A DNA stretch of 64,000 nt from Arcuatula senhousia (Eukaryota; Mollusca; Bivalvia; Mytilida; Mytilidae): NCBI GenBank assembly GCA_963971305.1, contig CAXARO010001647.1:161001-225000 (forward strand), read 5' to 3'. Position numbers and translations under genes: made by a program. Below are positions 60,921 through 64,000 of the stretch, one piece after another (position 1 is the stretch's first letter; each line of letters opens with the position of its first letter). Below the pieces are notes generated by a model. It made no database searches. It saw only the letters and a program-made list of their open reading frames with translations, and was not told the DNA's origin.

Positions 60921-62008
60921 GCCCGCCGAGTCATTGAAGCAACTCCGGCGGATCGCTAGTTGGCATCGTTTATGGTCAGAACTACGACGGTATCTGATCG
61001 TCTTCGAACCTCTGACTTTCGTTCTTGACTAATGAAAACATTCTTGGCAAATGCTTTCGCAGTAGTTCGTCTTACGGCGATCCAAGAATTTCACCTCTAA
61101 CACCGTAATACGAATGCCCCCGTCAGTCCCTCTTAATCATTACCTCCAGATCTTAAAACCAGCAAAATAGAACCGAGGTCCTATTCCATTATTCCATGCA
61201 CCATTATTCAGGCGACAAGGCCTGCTTTGAACACTCTAATTTTTTCAAAGTAAACTTTCCGGCCACCCGAGACACTCAGTCAAGAGCACCAAGGGCGAAC
61301 CGGGAGGTAGGCCAACCGAGCAGTAAACCGACGGTGTCGGACCGCAAGGCTGGGACCCGAGATCCAACTACGAGCTTTTTAACTGCAACAACTTTAATAT
61401 ACGCTATTGGAGCTGGAATTACCGCGGCTGCTGGCACCAGACTTGCCCTCCAATAGATCCTCGTCAAAGGATTTAAATTGTGCTCATTCCAATTACGGGG
61501 CCTCGAAAGAGTCCCGTATTGTTATTTTTCGTCACTACCTCCCCGTGCCAGGAGTGGGTAATTTGCGCGCCTGCTGCCTTCCTTGGATGTGGTAGCCGTT
61601 TCTCATGCTCCCTCTCCGGAATCGAACCCTGATTCTCCGTTACCCGTTACAACCATGGTAGGCATATCACGTACCATCGTCAGTTGATAGGGCAGACATT
61701 TGAAAGATTTGTCGCCGGCGCGAGGCCGTGCGATCTGCACAAAGTTATTCAGTTTCACCAATATGACGGGGCCTTGCGACCCCGACTGGTCTTGTTGTAA
61801 TAAACGCTCTCTTTCCGTCAGGTCGGAGACCTTTTTCATGTATTAGCTCTAGAATTACCACAGTTATCCAAGTAGGATTGTACGATCTAAGGAACCATAA
61901 CTGATTTAATGAGCCATTCGCGGTTTCACCATGTAAAAGTATGTACTTAGACATGCATGGCTTAATCTTTGAGACAAGCATATGACTACTGGCAGGATCA
62001 ACCAGATA
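60921..62008 (-). rRNA. 18S rRNA gene, 5' 1088 nt only
   Basis: The minus strand begins TATCTGGTTGATCCTGCCAG at 62008, the universal animal 18S 5' end, and runs through conserved blocks including GCCGCGGTAATTCCAGCTCC (near 61430-61410), GAGGTGAAATTCTTGGATCG (near 61095-61075) and CCAACTAGCGATCCGCCGG. It stops after GACTCGGCGGGC at 60921, where a complete gene would continue for roughly another 700-750 nt. The retained part looks normally conserved, so the break is recent or the repeat unit is at an array edge. ORFs across it are shadows. Not functional as a whole 18S. Confidence 0.97.
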
Positions 62009-62640
62009 ACGAAAAACGATTCATGATGATCGTGGTTTTTTTCGTTTTTTAAACCGAGTCGCTGGGGCAGCGTTACAACGGGAAAACCGAAGCCTCGCGC
62101 TGTGGCCGCCCCGTGCGTTTTTCCACACATTTTCAAGCCTTGGCTAAAAGAGCCAGTGACTTACGGTCGGAAAGTTTATTACAGAACGCGTAAAAAACCT
62201 TCGCCCGTCCATCGTAGCGTCGATCGTTTCCCGGATAGACCAGGCCGATCTGTTCGAGACATGTCAGATGCGAGATACTGTTCCAAAGTATCGTACCACC
62301 GTTTTACCTTGTCTCTGAACCTGTAACTTTTTGTGGGACCGCGGGGACTTGACGTCCTGGCAGCCGCCGTGTTGCCTGTACACCAATGGTTAGTTGGCGG
62401 GACCATTCGATCGCGGGGAAACCTAGACGAGGCCTGAGCGTCCCACCGTCACTCGATGTCAGCTACTTTCACAGTTGTTTAGACTGTTCTTTCACTGCAT
62501 CCCCCCACATATATAGCAACTTAATTGCTCCCCGGGGGACGAGAAAAAGATTGTCAAAATGTCCAAAAGAAAGAGGATAACGCCGCGCGTTCTCTGCGAG
62601 ACAGCACTATCTCCGCGGAAACCCCGACTCTGCGTCTTAT
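62009..62640 (-). other. Presumed 5' external transcribed spacer
   Basis: GC-richer sequence directly upstream of the 18S 5' end, with no gene. In rDNA this position is the 5' ETS, ending in the Pol I promoter further upstream; I cannot place the transcription start. Confidence 0.6.
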
Positions 62641-63207
62641 CGGGGAAAAGTTTGCTCTCCGCGAATGTCCCGGTGACGGGACTTGTCGGGAAGAGAATGT
62701 TCTCCGCGTAAGTCCCGACCACGGGCGTAGTGGGGAAAATAAATTTCTCCGCACAAGTCCCGGCCACGGGCGTAGTGGGGAAAATAAATTTCTCCGCACA
62801 AGTCCCGGCCACGGGCGTAGTGGGGAAAATAAATTTCTCCGCGCAAGTCCCGACCACGGGCATTGTGGGGAAAATAAATTTCTCCGCGTAAGTCCCGACC
62901 ACGAGCGTACTGGGGAAAATAAATTTCTCCGCGAAAGTCCCGACCACGGGCATTGTGGGGAAAATAAATTTCTCCGCGGAAGTCCCGGCCACGGGCGTAG
63001 TGGGGAAAATAAATTTCTCCGCACAAGTCCCGGCCACGGGCGTAGTGGGGAAAATAAATTTCTCCGCACAAGTCCCGGCCACGGGCGTAGTGGGGAAAAT
63101 AAATTTCTCCGCGAAAGTCCCGACCACGGGCATTGTAGTCCCGGCCACGGGAGTAGTGGGGGAAATGAATTTCTCCGCGGAAGTCCCGACCACGGGCGTA
63201 GTGGGGA
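62640..63207. repeat. 45-bp tandem array in the rDNA spacer
   Basis: Unit AGTCCCGGCCACGGGCGTAG plus TGGGGAAAATAAATTTCTCC and GCGNA, with starts at 62711, 62756, 62801, 62846, 62891, 62936, 62981, 63026, 63071, a 21-bp partial at 63116, then 63137 and a partial at 63182; degenerate units precede 62711. Unit length is divisible by three and contains no stop in several frames, which creates long false open frames on both strands (up to 243 codons). Such spacer repeats usually act as Pol I enhancer/spacer-promoter repeats or are simply structural. Confidence 0.97.
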
Positions 63208-63427
63208 AAAAAAAAAAAAGATTCCCCCATGTATCTTTATCGTGCTTTGTATTTAACGACGAAATTGCTTCTCGGAGGATTTATAGGTTGAAAAATTCGA
63301 ATTTCACAAACCTATGCCATCGTGTGAAAATATTATAAGAATCGTATCTGATTGCTTGAAAAAAGTCTCTTTTCCCCCATTTCTTATTTAATTTCAGGTG
63401 AAAAAGTTATTTGGAAGTCGTTTGAAA

Positions 63428-63486
63428 TGTCCGCGGAAACCTATGATGAAGTGAAAATGGGCAAAGTTTGACGGCTGGTAACTTTT
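63428..63486. repeat. Spacer copy of the junction segment
   Basis: The partner of 60860-60919, in its apparent native place in the intergenic/external spacer, followed by GATCAGCGATAGGTAGCCCG. Confidence 0.85.
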
Positions 63487-63825
63487 GATCAGCGATAGGT
63501 AGCCCGGTTCTGTAAATTGTGTCTAACGTCGCAGGGCGTCGTCTGTCGGTCCCAACCAACGGATGGTCTGTCGGTCGAGCTGGGGCGTGATGGTAGTTTT
63601 TTCCTAGGAACAAGATTTCCGTTCTGATTTTTACGACTTTTTCACTCTTCTGACCCTTCTACCTCTCCGATTGGAAAAAGGCTAAGATATTTGCGGAAAA
63701 AATAGACTCAACTCGCTAGTACAAAGCCTATCCGACCTTAAACCGTTAACATGGGTTACACCGAGCGAATAGCGGAGTCGTGAAAAAATAAATCTACCAG
63801 TGGGTCGCATGTGAAAATGGTTTAT

Positions 63826-63831
63826 AAAAAA

Positions 63832-63864
<33 letters not shown>

Positions 63865-63866
63865 AA
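63826..63866. repeat. Poly-A tract in spacer
   Basis: About 27 A followed by GGAAAAAAGAAAAAAAG. Confidence 0.95.
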
Positions 63867-63916
63867 AGTCGTATTTTTCATTTCACAAAAATGTACGATG
63901 AAGTTTCGTAAAGAAT

Positions 63917-64000
63917 GTGAACATGCTACGTTAAAGGTTGTGATCATGCTACTTACAAGGTCGTGAATATGCTACGATAAGGGTGTGAATATGCTACGAT
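63917..64000. repeat. 22-23-bp tandem array running off the window
   Basis: Four units of GTGAA(C/T)ATGCTACG(T/A)(T/A)AAGG(G)T, a second kind of spacer subrepeat, continuing past the window end. Confidence 0.9.

Noticed and set aside
61196..62136. Open frames of 60-90 codons on both strands
   Set aside because: They overlay conserved 18S rRNA and its leader; rRNA conservation explains them.
62492..63256. Long open frames on both strands (up to 243 codons) with a 15-residue repeat
   Set aside because: They exist because the 45-bp spacer unit is a multiple of three; several frames on both strands are open at once, and the region is rDNA spacer.

Overview
The window is eukaryotic: AT-rich, gene-poor, dense in repeats, with introns, microsatellites, SINE-like and LINE fragments, and a partial 18S rRNA gene. 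Several very distinctive repeat families (modules beginning AGCTCACC or GTCTCGCC followed by a GTC microsatellite, and a GATGTGGAATAAGTGTACGCG family) resemble repeats I associate with marine bivalve genomes, mussels (Mytilidae) above all. That assignment rests on memory of repeat style plus the animal-type 18S, not on a search. No bacterial or viral genome is present.

Layout. 0.2-0.9 kb: a 145-bp tandem array that is the 3' part of a mobile element. 1.23-1.55 kb: a good last exon encoding a coiled coil that ends in a polybasic stretch and a CaaX box. 2-9 kb: a 157-bp palindrome, a hAT-like MITE, a 1.34-kb element with TIRs and a TA target duplication, then featureless AT-rich DNA. 9.4-10.5 kb: a decayed BEL/Pao gag-protease fragment (minus). 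11-18 kb: dispersed repeats, a minus-strand hairpin-ended element, a 1.05-kb foldback element and a threefold repeat cluster with an inserted MITE. 19.4-21.4 kb: a second foldback element with a perfect 9-bp target duplication, nested in an older element. 21.9-24.1 kb: a broken LINE. 24.27-26.22 and 49.07-51.02 kb: two copies of the same 1944-bp transposon in opposite orientation, each with its own 5-bp target duplication. 27-40 kb: more repeats, a second LINE fragment, a tRNA-like inverted/tandem repeat and four large tandem-core elements. 41-58 kb (+ strand): scattered candidate exons with consensus splice sites, including two phase-compatible groups and a probable terminal exon with a polyA signal; none matches a family I recognise. 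60.9-62.0 kb: 5' 1088 nt of 18S rRNA on the minus strand, followed upstream (to 64 kb) by external/intergenic spacer with a 45-bp tandem array.

Main points for a second look. (1) Three or more families of non-autonomous elements share one architecture (5' T-run, hairpin, short subterminal inverted repeat, GTC microsatellite, 145-180 bp core tandem repeats, 3' stem-loop, CTTGTT end), and the two subterminal repeats change together between copies; this fits the Helentron-associated/pearl-like class. (2) Foldback elements whose long inverted repeats are built from different 8-14 bp subrepeats. (3) The length-identical 1944-bp transposon pair. (4) The 18S gene is cut off and joined to a piece of its own upstream spacer.

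Limits: no search, alignment or RNA evidence was available. Exon calls rest on open frames plus splice consensus and are low confidence unless stated.
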